Assembly: GCF_900129555.1 (NCBI RefSeq)
Contig: NZ_FQWC01000009.1
Location: forward strand, 186,001 to 250,000
Direction of reading: 5' to 3'
Source: Flavobacterium defluvii
Lineage (GTDB): Bacteria > Bacteroidota > Bacteroidia > Flavobacteriales > Flavobacteriaceae
Length of the DNA: 64,000 nucleotides
Position numbers and translations under genes: made by a program. This document shows, piece by piece, positions 1-7,913 of the stretch; within the stretch, counting starts at the first letter, position 1, and each line of letters starts with the position of its first letter. The notes under the pieces are model-generated. The model worked only from the letters and a program-made list of their open reading frames with translations, had not been told where the DNA came from and ran no database searches.

Positions 1-1
1 T

Positions 2-1531
2 TCTCCGGGAATTGATACCAGAAAGTTTGTTCCTTATTATTTTCAGGAAGCGGATAATGATAAGCATTTAGAAGAAACACAACGAAAATACTGGGTTTCT
101 GAGACTATTTCAAAATTTCTTACCAATCCGCATAAACCATTTATTCTGGCACTTTCCAGACCAGATCGTCACAAAAACCTTCATACACTTATAGATGTTT
201 ATGGCAAAGACAAAGAATTACAAAGCATTGCCAATTTGGTGATTTTTGCAGGTATTCGTAAAGATATTGCCAAAATGCCAGAATCTGAAAAAGATGTTTT
301 AACCGATTTGCTGTTGTTAATGGATAAATACGATTTGTACGGAAAAATGGCAATTCCGAAGAAACACGATGTCGAAAATGAAGTTTCGATTATTTATCGT
401 TATGCGGCAGAAAAAAGAGGTGTTTTTGTAAATCTGGCCTTGCATGAAAATTTTGGTTTAACGGTTATAGAATCTGCCAGTTCAGGACTTCCTGTTGTGG
501 TTACCAAAAATGGCGGACCATCAGAAATTATTCCTGTCTGCCAAAACGGAGAATTAGTTAATCCGCAGGATGAAAATCAAATCAAAAAAGCACTTTTACG
601 TATTTTGACAGATGAAAATCAGTGGAAATATTATTCTAATAACGGCGCTATAAATATTCAAAAATATTACAGCTGGCTAAGCCATGTAAATCAGTATGTA
701 GAATTGGTTAAAGAGAATTTATCACTTTCATCGGGAGCCGGAATAAAAAAACAGCATTATCCGAATATTAATATTGACCGTTTGAAAAGAAAAATTGAAA
801 ATCTTTTAGTTTCGGATATAGACGGAACCCTGATTGAACCAAAATTAGATAATCCGGGGCTGAAACAATTAAAAGAGCATTTAAGTAATCGTACTGATAA
901 AATGGCTTTTGCCATGGCATCGGGACGTAATTTAACTTTGGTTAAAAAAGTAATTGACGAAGAACAGTTTCCGCTTCCGGATTTTATCATTTGTTCTGTC
1001 GGAACAGAGATTTATTACACAAACGGAAAAGATTATATTCTGGACAAAGGCTGGGCAAAATTCCTTTCAGGACGTTGGAAAAGAGATGATATCGCAGAAC
1101 GCTTAAAAGAAATAAAATGGATGAAACTTCAGGAAGAAGAAGCTCAGAATCCTTATAAAATCTCTTATTATTACGAAAAAGAACATTACGATCACGATGA
1201 ATTAATCAGGGTTTTGGGAACGGGCTGGTATAAAGTAAATATTATTCCGAGTCACGGTTTGTATCTTGATTTTATACCCAAACGGGCCTCAAAAGGCAAT
1301 GCCATAAAGTTTTTGTGCCGTAAATGGAATATCTCATTATCGAATGTTATTGCCGCCGGAGATTCCGGAAATGATGTTGATATGTTTCGAGGTCCTGTAA
1401 AAGGAATTATCGTAGGAAACCGAAGCGCAGAACTTGCAGAATATGAAACAACAAAAAGCATTTATGTGGCCAAAACATCGGCTTCTGAAGGAATTTTGGA
1501 AGGATTAAAATATTATAAAATAATTAAATAA
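2..1531 (+). CDS. Sucrose-phosphate synthase/phosphatase-like fusion, 5' end missing
   Basis: The reading frame is open from base 2, so the gene starts upstream of the window; 509 C-terminal residues are visible. The first ~250 visible residues are the C-terminal half of a GT4-type retaining glycosyltransferase: a nucleotide-sugar-binding stretch SRPDRHKNL (R53, K58) and the EX7E motif (E149, E157) in HENFGLTVIE. From about residue 260 a HAD phosphatase follows, with motif I DIDGT (272-276) and a C-terminal GDSGNDVDMF motif. This order is known from sucrose-phosphate synthases carrying a sucrose-phosphatase domain, which make sucrose-6-phosphate from UDP-glucose and fructose-6-phosphate and dephosphorylate it. 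The GH32-like gene 8 bases downstream fits sucrose metabolism. Exact substrate is inferred; another glycosyltransferase-HAD fusion is possible. Confidence 0.8.
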   Translation, partial: SPGIDTRKFVPYYFQEADNDKHLEETQRKYWVSETISKFLTNPHKPFILALSRPDRHKNLHTLIDVYGKDKELQSIANLVIFAGIRKDIAKMPESEKDVLTDLLLLMDKYDLYGKMAIPKKHDVENEVSIIYRYAAEKRGVFVNLALHENFGLTVIESASSGLPVVVTKNGGPSEIIPVCQNGELVNPQDENQIKKALLRILTDENQWKYYSNNGAINIQKYYSWLSHVNQYVELVKENLSLSSGAGIKKQHYPNINIDRLKRKIENLLVSDIDGTLIEPKLDNPGLKQLKEHLSNRTDKMAFAMASGRNLTLVKKVIDEEQFPLPDFIICSVGTEIYYTNGKDYILDKGWAKFLSGRWKRDDIAERLKEIKWMKLQEEEAQNPYKISYYYEKEHYDHDELIRVLGTGWYKVNIIPSHGLYLDFIPKRASKGNAIKFLCRKWNISLSNVIAAGDSGNDVDMFRGPVKGIIVGNRSAELAEYETTKSIYVAKTSASEGILEGLKYYKIIK

Positions 1532-1539
1532 GTAATAAA

Positions 1540-3060
1540 ATGTATTCAGGTTCAGGATTTAGCAATTGGGAAATTGGAGATGTTGATGTATTTATAGGCG
1601 AAAAAGGAATTCATCATTTATTTCATTTGATTATTCCCAATCATGATTATATTGCGCATGCGGTTTCAAAAGACGGACTTTCGTGGAAAAGGGTAAAAAA
1701 TGCTCTTTTTGTTGGCGATCCCGGCGAATGGGACGATGATATGTTATGGACGATGCATGTGAGCAAAAGATCAGACAAGAAAGGTTATGAAATGTACTAT
1801 ACCGGATTAAAGCGTCAGGATAAAGGAATTGAACAAAAAATAGGAAGAGCAGTTTCATCCGATTTAATTCATTGGGAAAAAGAAAATTTTGAAGGTTTGC
1901 CTTTTAAAAGTGAAGCACCGCATTATGAAAGTTTTTCAAATAATCCGCGGCAATGGATAAGTTTTAGAGATCCTTTTAAATATACTTATGAAGGAGAAGA
2001 TTATCTCTTAATCTGCGCGCGAAGTGCATCGGGACCTATATACAGAAGAGGCTGTATAGGTGTTGCCAAAAGAGAAAAGGAAGGTTTTGTTTTGCAAAAA
2101 CCGCTTCATTTTCCATATGTTTATGATGATGTCGAATGTCCGTGTGTTATAGAAATCAAAGGAACACATTATTTACTCGGATCAATTAGGGAAGATGTTA
2201 AAGTACGTTATTGGTCTGCGTCGGAATTTCGTGGAGAATATTGTGCTTTTCATAACAATGTTTTACTTCCGCAAGGCAATTATGCCGCACGTGTGGTTAA
2301 AGATGGTAAACATTTTTTGGTTTATAACTTTTATTTTGCCGACGGAAATGTCAATACACACCGTGTTATTCCGCCGCCAAAAGAACTCGATATCGATAAA
2401 AGCGGTAGACTTTTATTAAAGACTTATTATTTCTGGGAAAAGCTCTATCAGAAAACCATTTTACAAAAAGACCTTCCGCAGCCTTTACCAGTTTTGGGAA
2501 ATCCAACTGCAGAGTTTATTGAAGAAAATGAAAATAAATGGCAATTTGGCTGCCGAAGCGGTTATGAAATTTATTGTTTCGAAAAACCTTCAATGGATTT
2601 TGTATGGGAAGGAACTCTTGCAGTTGAAGGTATGGGAAAAACCGGTTTTGTAATTGAGTGTGATAAAGAAGGAACCGGATATTATATTTCTATAGATTTC
2701 ATGAATGGCTTTGTACAGTTTAGAGCCTGGGGATTTAATGAAAAAGACGTTAAGAATAATTTCATTTTTGAAAATATTCAAACCAATCAATTTGAAATAG
2801 GAGAGAACAAACAAATTTATTTTAAAATTATCCGCTACGGAAATTATTATGAACTTTCGATAAATGAAATTGTAAAGCTGACATTGTTAGATTTTAGATA
2901 TAATGAAGGTAAAATTGGAATTTATGTGTGCTCGGCAGTTATATCGATAAGTGATTCTAAAATCCACACAATTCCGGAACCGGAGAACGAATACGCAGCT
3001 GCAGATCCTGATAAATATTCTAAAGATTATAGCAGAATGATGCAGATAAATCCTAGTTAA
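1540..3060 (+). CDS. GH32-like beta-fructosidase family protein
   Basis: This 506-residue protein has the GH32 five-bladed propeller pattern. The N-terminal region contains DVDVF (around D14-D16), where the family nucleophile Asp lies. RDP follows at R143-D144 and ECP at E199-P201, the positions of the transition-state stabiliser and the acid/base Glu. The last ~170 residues look like the C-terminal beta-sandwich. GH32 enzymes hydrolyse sucrose, levan or inulin. The usual WMNDPNG motif is not obvious, so a specialised or transferase-like activity is possible. No signal peptide is seen, which fits a cytoplasmic enzyme. It starts 8 bases after the sucrose synthase/phosphatase-like gene and is probably co-transcribed with it. 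Confidence 0.72.
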   Translation: MYSGSGFSNWEIGDVDVFIGEKGIHHLFHLIIPNHDYIAHAVSKDGLSWKRVKNALFVGDPGEWDDDMLWTMHVSKRSDKKGYEMYYTGLKRQDKGIEQKIGRAVSSDLIHWEKENFEGLPFKSEAPHYESFSNNPRQWISFRDPFKYTYEGEDYLLICARSASGPIYRRGCIGVAKREKEGFVLQKPLHFPYVYDDVECPCVIEIKGTHYLLGSIREDVKVRYWSASEFRGEYCAFHNNVLLPQGNYAARVVKDGKHFLVYNFYFADGNVNTHRVIPPPKELDIDKSGRLLLKTYYFWEKLYQKTILQKDLPQPLPVLGNPTAEFIEENENKWQFGCRSGYEIYCFEKPSMDFVWEGTLAVEGMGKTGFVIECDKEGTGYYISIDFMNGFVQFRAWGFNEKDVKNNFIFENIQTNQFEIGENKQIYFKIIRYGNYYELSINEIVKLTLLDFRYNEGKIGIYVCSAVISISDSKIHTIPEPENEYAAADPDKYSKDYSRMMQINPS

Positions 3061-3164
3061 ATTAATTAAACGCATTAATAAAAGATAATCCCTTTTCTTT
3101 ATAATAATTTTTAATTGTTGATAATATGCTGATAAACAGTTGATAACTAGTGTTCTGATTTCTG

Positions 3165-3194
3165 TTGTCTTAAAATTCTGAATGTTTATATTTG
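3165..3194 (+). promoter_or_regulatory. Bacteroidota-type promoter for the 82-residue gene
   Basis: TTG at 3165-3167 and TATATTTG at 3187-3194 are separated by 19 bases. This matches the TTG-N17-23-TAnnTTTG promoter form of Bacteroidota. It lies 40 bases upstream of the ATG at 3235. Confidence 0.55.
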
Positions 3195-3234
3195 ATAAAG
3201 AAATAGTTAAGGAATTAATTTAAATAATTAATAT

Positions 3235-3483
3235 ATGGAACGAGCTATAAAACTAAAAGTACGTAAAGAATTAGACGGACGTCAGCAGTTTAATGTAATT
3301 AAGTTAAAAGGCAGTTTAATTTCCAAAGGCTATACTGAAATAATACATATATTAGATCAGGATGATGAATATCATATCAATTCTTTTGAAACTGCAGTAG
3401 AAAGCAGAAATGAAGTCAAAGATTTTATTGTAGATTTTATTTTAAACCAAAACCTAACCGATGCGGTTACCGTTTTTAAATAA
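3235..3483 (+). CDS. Small hypothetical protein, 82 residues
   Basis: I do not recognise this family. The protein is a soluble mixed alpha/beta sequence with a basic N-terminus (MERAIKLKVRKE) and no signal peptide or membrane segment. It is supported as a real gene by a good promoter 40 bases upstream and by a strong terminator 27 bases after its stop. It stands alone on the plus strand, facing a convergent acidic-protein gene. No function can be given from the sequence. Confidence 0.7.
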   Translation: MERAIKLKVRKELDGRQQFNVIKLKGSLISKGYTEIIHILDQDDEYHINSFETAVESRNEVKDFIVDFILNQNLTDAVTVFK

Positions 3484-3509
3484 AGTAAATTCTATGGCTG
3501 GTAAAATAA

Positions 3510-3540
3510 AAAAGCTATCTGTTTTTTTCAGATAGCTTTT
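3510..3540. terminator. Bidirectional hairpin terminator
   Basis: A perfect 12-base stem AAAAGCTATCTG (3510-3521) pairs with 3529-3540 around a 7-T loop. It sits between convergent genes (3235-3483 plus, 3564-3857 minus) and has A/T tracts on both sides, so it can serve both. Confidence 0.85.
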
Positions 3541-3563
3541 ATAATTGTATAAGGTTAGAAAAC

Positions 3564-3857
3564 TTATAACGGACGATCGATGCTCTCCAGAGAATCGTCA
3601 TCATAATATTCGTTTTCGTCATCAATGTTGTCATCTAATTCTTCATCGTCCCAGGCAGTTGCATTACATTTGCCTCTGAAATACTGATTTTCCAGATCGC
3701 CGCACACAGTTATTGAATCGTATAAAGAAAAAGAATTTGATTCTTGTCTTCTAAATTTCGTTTCGTCATATTGAAAATCCTGGTCATATTGACGGTAATT
3801 TTCTCTTTCTTCAAAATTCATGTTAGTATCGTTTAGGGTTATTTTTATGCTCTCCAT
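3564..3857 (-). CDS. Hypothetical acidic protein, 97 residues
   Basis: I do not recognise this protein. The N-terminal half is polar and rich in Asn, Glu, Arg and Tyr. A central segment has two cysteines (VCGDLENQYFRGKC), and the C-terminal third is strongly acidic (DDEELDDNIDDENEYYDDD). There is no signal peptide or transmembrane segment. The acidic tail suggests a protein- or metal-binding role, but that is only inference. It converges on the 82-residue gene and shares its terminator. Confidence 0.6.
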   Translation of the reverse strand: MESIKITLNDTNMNFEERENYRQYDQDFQYDETKFRRQESNSFSLYDSITVCGDLENQYFRGKCNATAWDDEELDDNIDDENEYYDDDSLESIDRPL

Positions 3858-4057
3858 TTTAGATAATTCGAGATTGTAAATGTATTACTGTTATGTAGGA
3901 TTAATTTACATTTAAAAGTTTTGTAATTATATAATTCACAGGTTTTTATGATTTTTGTAAAATTTTAAAGGTGTGATTTTAACACATAATTTTATAGAAT
4001 AGTTTGTGAACCTTTTTTTGTTTCGTAACTTGGTTTTTATAAACCAATACCACATAT

Positions 4058-4648
4058 ATGCCCCAAAATCCATCACCAGAAAAAGTAAAGAAAATTTTTG
4101 ATCGTTATTATCCTGCAGACAGCAATATTTGGAAAGGATTCTCTGAAAAGATAAAAGTCAGGGAATTTGCCAAATCTCAAATTATAAAAAAGTATAATGA
4201 TATAGAAAGACATCTTAATATCATTGTAAAAGGTTCGGCGGGATTGTTTGTCTGGGATGGAAGCAGGGATATATGTATCAATCTTTTGTATGAAAATAAT
4301 TTTATAAGTGATTATCTTTCTTTTCTTAATCAGCAGCCAACTGTTATAAAAGTCGAAGCATTAGAGGATATCATTTTGTGGTCGATAAGTTACGAAGACC
4401 TTAATGAACTTTACAACCGTTCAGAAACTGGTTTAAGAGTCGGAAAAGCAATTTCAGAAATGCTCTACATACGAAAGCAGCAGGAACAGATAAACCTTTT
4501 GACACTAACTCCAAAACAGCGATATCTAAAACTTCTTGAATCTAGTCCAGAAATATTACAGCGTACGTCCTTAAAAATTATTGCCTCTTATCTCGGTTTA
4601 ACTGCCGAAAGTCTAAGCCGAATTAGAAGAAGAATTACAGAGAGGTAA
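4058..4648 (+). CDS. Crp/Fnr family transcriptional regulator
   Basis: The 196-residue protein has the layout of a Crp/Fnr regulator: an N-terminal cyclic-nucleotide-binding-like beta-roll (about residues 15-115), a long dimerisation helix (about 120-150) and a C-terminal winged helix-turn-helix (about 155-196, TSLKIIASYLGLTAESLSRI). The beta-roll has none of the Fnr cysteines and no clear cAMP-binding RxS motif, as is usual for the many Bacteroidota paralogues whose ligand is unknown. The CPBP protease gene 72 bases downstream on the same strand may be its target or operon partner. Confidence 0.88.
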   Translation: MPQNPSPEKVKKIFDRYYPADSNIWKGFSEKIKVREFAKSQIIKKYNDIERHLNIIVKGSAGLFVWDGSRDICINLLYENNFISDYLSFLNQQPTVIKVEALEDIILWSISYEDLNELYNRSETGLRVGKAISEMLYIRKQQEQINLLTLTPKQRYLKLLESSPEILQRTSLKIIASYLGLTAESLSRIRRRITER

Positions 4649-4720
4649 TTTCTTACCCAAAGTCAATTTTATTTTTAGTTTCAATTCCTAAGTTTGTTCA
4701 ACTAATCAAACAACTTACTT

Positions 4721-5422
4721 ATGGAACGTAAAATTAATTATTGGGCAATTGCAGTTTTTTATATCATTGCCATTATTTGCAGATATGCAGCTGTTAAAAC
4801 CGATCTACTGTCTGGAATCAGCAACGGATATTTAGTAATCCTGCTTCGTGGCGTTGGCCCGGCTTTGGGTGCAATTGCAGCAGTTACAATATTTTCTCTG
4901 CCTAATAAGTTTTCATTAAAAGGAACTTATACTAATATAGTTTTGCCTTTTGCTGTTTATTGGATTTTACCAGCATTTTTAATAGCCGGAGTATATTATT
5001 TCATTGAAGGTAAATTTCCAATATTATTAATGTTTACCGTTTTAGTATACGGACTTTTAGAAGAAATTGGCTGGAGAGGCTTTTTACAGGAAGAACTAAA
5101 ACCGCTTCGAACATTATATGCCAATTTAATAATCGGACTTCTTTGGTTTATCTGGCATCTTAATCTAGAAATGACCGCAAGTAATTTAATTTTCTTGGGA
5201 ATTATCTTTTTTGGCACCTGGGGAATCGGAAAAATATATAACAAAACAAGCTCATTACTGGCTGTAGCCGGAGTTCATTCTTTAAATAATTTTTTTAGAA
5301 ATGGTTTACATCAAACAGAACTTATATTGATAGTAGTTTTGCTGGCAATATGGATTGGGTTTATAATTTTTTACGATCGAAAAAATAAACCAAAATATGA
5401 TTTAGACAGCAGTAATGCGTAG
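4721..5422 (+). CDS. CPBP family intramembrane glutamic endopeptidase
   Basis: This 233-residue polytopic membrane protein carries the CPBP/Abi (Rce1-like) signature: EExxxR at E114-E115 and R119 (LLEEIGWRGF), a second-motif histidine at H146 (WFIWHLN), and a third motif with H186 and N190 (GVHSLNN). About seven hydrophobic segments are visible. Family members are intramembrane proteases; in bacteria they are linked to bacteriocin immunity or envelope-signal processing, but the substrate here is unknown. TAAGTTTG at 4689-4696 could be a -7 element for a separate promoter, although no clear -33 TTG was found. Confidence 0.88.
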   Translation: MERKINYWAIAVFYIIAIICRYAAVKTDLLSGISNGYLVILLRGVGPALGAIAAVTIFSLPNKFSLKGTYTNIVLPFAVYWILPAFLIAGVYYFIEGKFPILLMFTVLVYGLLEEIGWRGFLQEELKPLRTLYANLIIGLLWFIWHLNLEMTASNLIFLGIIFFGTWGIGKIYNKTSSLLAVAGVHSLNNFFRNGLHQTELILIVVLLAIWIGFIIFYDRKNKPKYDLDSSNA

Positions 5423-5832
5423 ACACATAAATAATCAATTCTGTTAGAAATGTTTCATTGGTAGAAAAATAGAAATCAATCGCATTTACGGGACGTAAAC
5501 AATGGTAACAATATAATTTTTCTATCGATGAAATGTTTTTACGGGACAAAATTTATATAAAATAGCGGCTGCAGAGACTTTTGTAACAGCTCTTTTTTTA
5601 TATCTGAATTAGTTTTAAAACGCTTCAGATAAAAATCCAAATTAACCTCATTATCGCTATATCGCCACTAATATATTAGCTATAGCGAAATATAGTAACT
5701 AAAATAATTTTGAAAATTTAGCTAAAGTATTGGTAATACGAAGTTTGTAAATAAAGGCATCATTTTAGCCTTTTACTTTTTTATTAAAGAATCAAAATCA
5801 TAAAAATTACCAACAATTAAATTTTTAAAATT
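5423..5832. other. 410-base intergenic region with a candidate operator
   Basis: No convincing gene lies here; a short minus-strand open frame at 5361-5549 runs into the protease gene and has no support. The notable structure is the inverted repeat TCGCTATA (5654-5661) / TATAGCGA (5681-5688), upstream of the hydrolase operon. No terminator for the CPBP gene was seen. Confidence 0.5.
5654..5688. promoter_or_regulatory. Candidate operator: inverted repeat TCGCTATA-N19-TATAGCGA
   Basis: Two perfect 8-base arms are separated by 19 bases and lie 145 bases upstream of the hydrolase ATG. The right half also contains the self-complementary octamer GCTATAGC (5679-5686). The spacing and A/T background suit a dimeric regulator site, but no regulator is identified. 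Confidence 0.35.
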
Positions 5833-6837
5833 ATGAAACCAATTTTCTACCAGAATTCATGGGCAGTAAAAACATTTTTAGGCCTGTTAATAATCAGTTT
5901 ATTTTCAATTGCTTCTTGTAATAAAAAAGAAGAACCGGCTAAAACCACCGAAGAACCTGCAGTTTCAGCAGAAACAGCTTCAGTAAAACCAGCAGATCCG
6001 CCATCAAATTTTAAACATCAAACCGCTTTAGTAAATGGAGTTAATATTCATTACGTAATTGGCGGTAAAGGCGAACCACTTGTTTTAGTTCACGGTTTTG
6101 GACAAAACTGGTATATGTGGAATCGTCTGCTTCCTGAACTTTCTAAACATTTTACTGTTATAGCGCCAGATTTACGAGGAGTAGGCGAATCTGATAAACC
6201 TGAAGGAGGTTATGACAAAAAAACAATGGCAGCGGATATTCACGAATTAGTAAAAAAACTCGGTTATAATAATATCAATCTTGCCGGACACGATATCGGG
6301 CTTATGGTGGCATACGCTTATGCGGCACAATACGGAAATGAAGTTAAAAAACTAGCCTTAATGGATGCGCTTCTTCCGGGAATAGAACCAGTTTGGTCTC
6401 AGGTTTCGGCATCAGCATGGTGGTTTGGTTTTTTTGGATGGCCAGCTTCCGGAGATATTGTTGCCGGAAAAGAAAAAGAGTTTTTGACTAATTTCTGGCC
6501 AATTGTAGGTCATGTTAAAAATCCGTTTACACAAGAAGAAACAGCAGAATTTATTAGAGCTTATGCGACTAAAGATGGCGCAAAATCAAGTTTTAAATGG
6601 TTTGCAAATTTCCCTCAGGACGGAAAAGACAATTTGGTTTTTGCCAAAACAAAACTAAAAATGCCTTTGCTGGCAATGGGGGGAGAATATTTTGCGGCAG
6701 CATTTCTTAAAGACCATTCTAAATTAGTTGCCGAAAATGTTACTGAATCTAAAATTGCTGGTTCCGGACATTGGTTAGTTCAGGAAAACACAGCTCAGGT
6801 TCAAAAAGATCTTTTAGCCTTTTTTACTTCAAAATAA
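5833..6837 (+). CDS. Alpha/beta hydrolase lipoprotein, epoxide hydrolase/dehalogenase-like
   Basis: The 334-residue protein starts with a lipoprotein signal ending in the lipobox IASC (C29). KKEE follows the cysteine, the kind of charged cluster that directs flavobacterial lipoproteins to the cell surface. An Ala/Glu/Pro/Thr-rich linker leads to an alpha/beta-hydrolase fold: oxyanion motif HGFGQ, nucleophile-elbow GHDIG with Asp D154 instead of Ser, and catalytic His H313 (GSGHW). An Asp nucleophile points to epoxide hydrolase or haloalkane/haloacid dehalogenase-type chemistry rather than esterase. It is the first gene of an apparent operon with the MBL-fold gene (21 bases downstream) and the outer membrane barrel. 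Substrate unknown. Confidence 0.85.
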   Translation: MKPIFYQNSWAVKTFLGLLIISLFSIASCNKKEEPAKTTEEPAVSAETASVKPADPPSNFKHQTALVNGVNIHYVIGGKGEPLVLVHGFGQNWYMWNRLLPELSKHFTVIAPDLRGVGESDKPEGGYDKKTMAADIHELVKKLGYNNINLAGHDIGLMVAYAYAAQYGNEVKKLALMDALLPGIEPVWSQVSASAWWFGFFGWPASGDIVAGKEKEFLTNFWPIVGHVKNPFTQEETAEFIRAYATKDGAKSSFKWFANFPQDGKDNLVFAKTKLKMPLLAMGGEYFAAAFLKDHSKLVAENVTESKIAGSGHWLVQENTAQVQKDLLAFFTSK

Positions 6838-6858
6838 TTTTATTAGAAAAATTAGAAA

Positions 6859-7878
6859 ATGAAATCTAAAAAAATAATTTCAGGATTAACAATAATAATA
6901 TTGTTAGTCCTGAGTAATACAATTGCTTACGCCCAATTTCCTATGCCGGATCATGTGCCAATTTGGGATGCCAATAAAGTAACCTTAAAACTCCATAAAA
7001 TATCTGAAAACATATATGTAGTTTCGCCATCAACCGTCGAAACCGAAACTACAAAAGGTATAGCACAAGCCACTTCTGCAGGATTTATTGTGGGCGAAAA
7101 AGGTGTTTTGGTAATTGAAACCTTGTTGAGTAAAAGGCTTTACGATCAGTTTTTTAAATTAATCAGAAGCGTAACAAATAAACCGATTGTTTATGCCATA
7201 AATACGAGCGATCATGGCGATCATTGTTTTGGAAATTATCTGCTTCCAAAAGAAACAATTATTATTCAAAACGAATTCTGCAAAGAAAACCTATCTAAAA
7301 ATTACGAAAACATAAAACAGTTTATGATTATGCTTTTTGGTAAAGAAAGAGGAATTGAAGAAAGCGTTTATCGTCCTGCAGATATTACCATTGCAATCAA
7401 TCAAAATATGAAAATTGATATGGGAAGAGGAAATATCGTTGAGGTTATAAATGTAGGAACGGCGCAGTCTCCGGCAGATCTTTTTGTGTATTTAAAATCA
7501 CCCGCAGGAAATGTTCTTTGGGCAGGAAATCCTTTTATTGCCGAAAGCCCGACAATTCCGTGGCTTTTTGACGGTTATTTTCTCGAACCTGTAAATAACC
7601 TCAATAAGATTTACAATATGATTGGTGATAATGATATTGTTGTTCCCGGTCACGGCCGAATTACCAATAAAGCCGGAATAAAATATACCATTGACTATGT
7701 TGAAGCTTTAAAAGCCAATGTAGAAAATGCCGTTAAAAAGGGACTTACTTTAGAAGAAACCAAAACTGAGGTTAAAATGAAAGAGTTTGACAAAGGTTAT
7801 GAACTTTTTAATTGGCTTCATTTCAATTTTAATATTCCAAATGCTTACAAAGACATTAAACAAAATAGTTCAAAATAA
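6859..7878 (+). CDS. Secreted MBL-fold protein with degenerate metal site
   Basis: The 339-residue protein has a signal peptide (residues 1-26, cleavage after YAQ) and a metallo-beta-lactamase fold. The usual HxHxDH motif reads S-D-H-G-D-H (S117, H119, D121, H122), so the first His is Ser. The later GxxHTxxD motif reads GTAQSPAD, with Q203 for His. The bridging Asp of the AGD motif is N224 (WAGN). The last His is kept (H265 in PGHG). Three of the usual zinc ligands are therefore changed, and a different metal stoichiometry or loss of hydrolysis is likely. It sits between an Asp-nucleophile hydrolase and an outer membrane barrel in one operon. Confidence 0.8.
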   Translation: MKSKKIISGLTIIILLVLSNTIAYAQFPMPDHVPIWDANKVTLKLHKISENIYVVSPSTVETETTKGIAQATSAGFIVGEKGVLVIETLLSKRLYDQFFKLIRSVTNKPIVYAINTSDHGDHCFGNYLLPKETIIIQNEFCKENLSKNYENIKQFMIMLFGKERGIEESVYRPADITIAINQNMKIDMGRGNIVEVINVGTAQSPADLFVYLKSPAGNVLWAGNPFIAESPTIPWLFDGYFLEPVNNLNKIYNMIGDNDIVVPGHGRITNKAGIKYTIDYVEALKANVENAVKKGLTLEETKTEVKMKEFDKGYELFNWLHFNFNIPNAYKDIKQNSSK

Positions 7879-7913
7879 TGTCGATTATTTGTAAATGCTT
7901 AAAAATAAGAATT

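Noticed and set aside
5361..5549. 62-codon minus-strand open frame after the CPBP gene
   Set aside because: It runs into the protease gene on the opposite strand, has no promoter or recognisable features, and its composition looks random.
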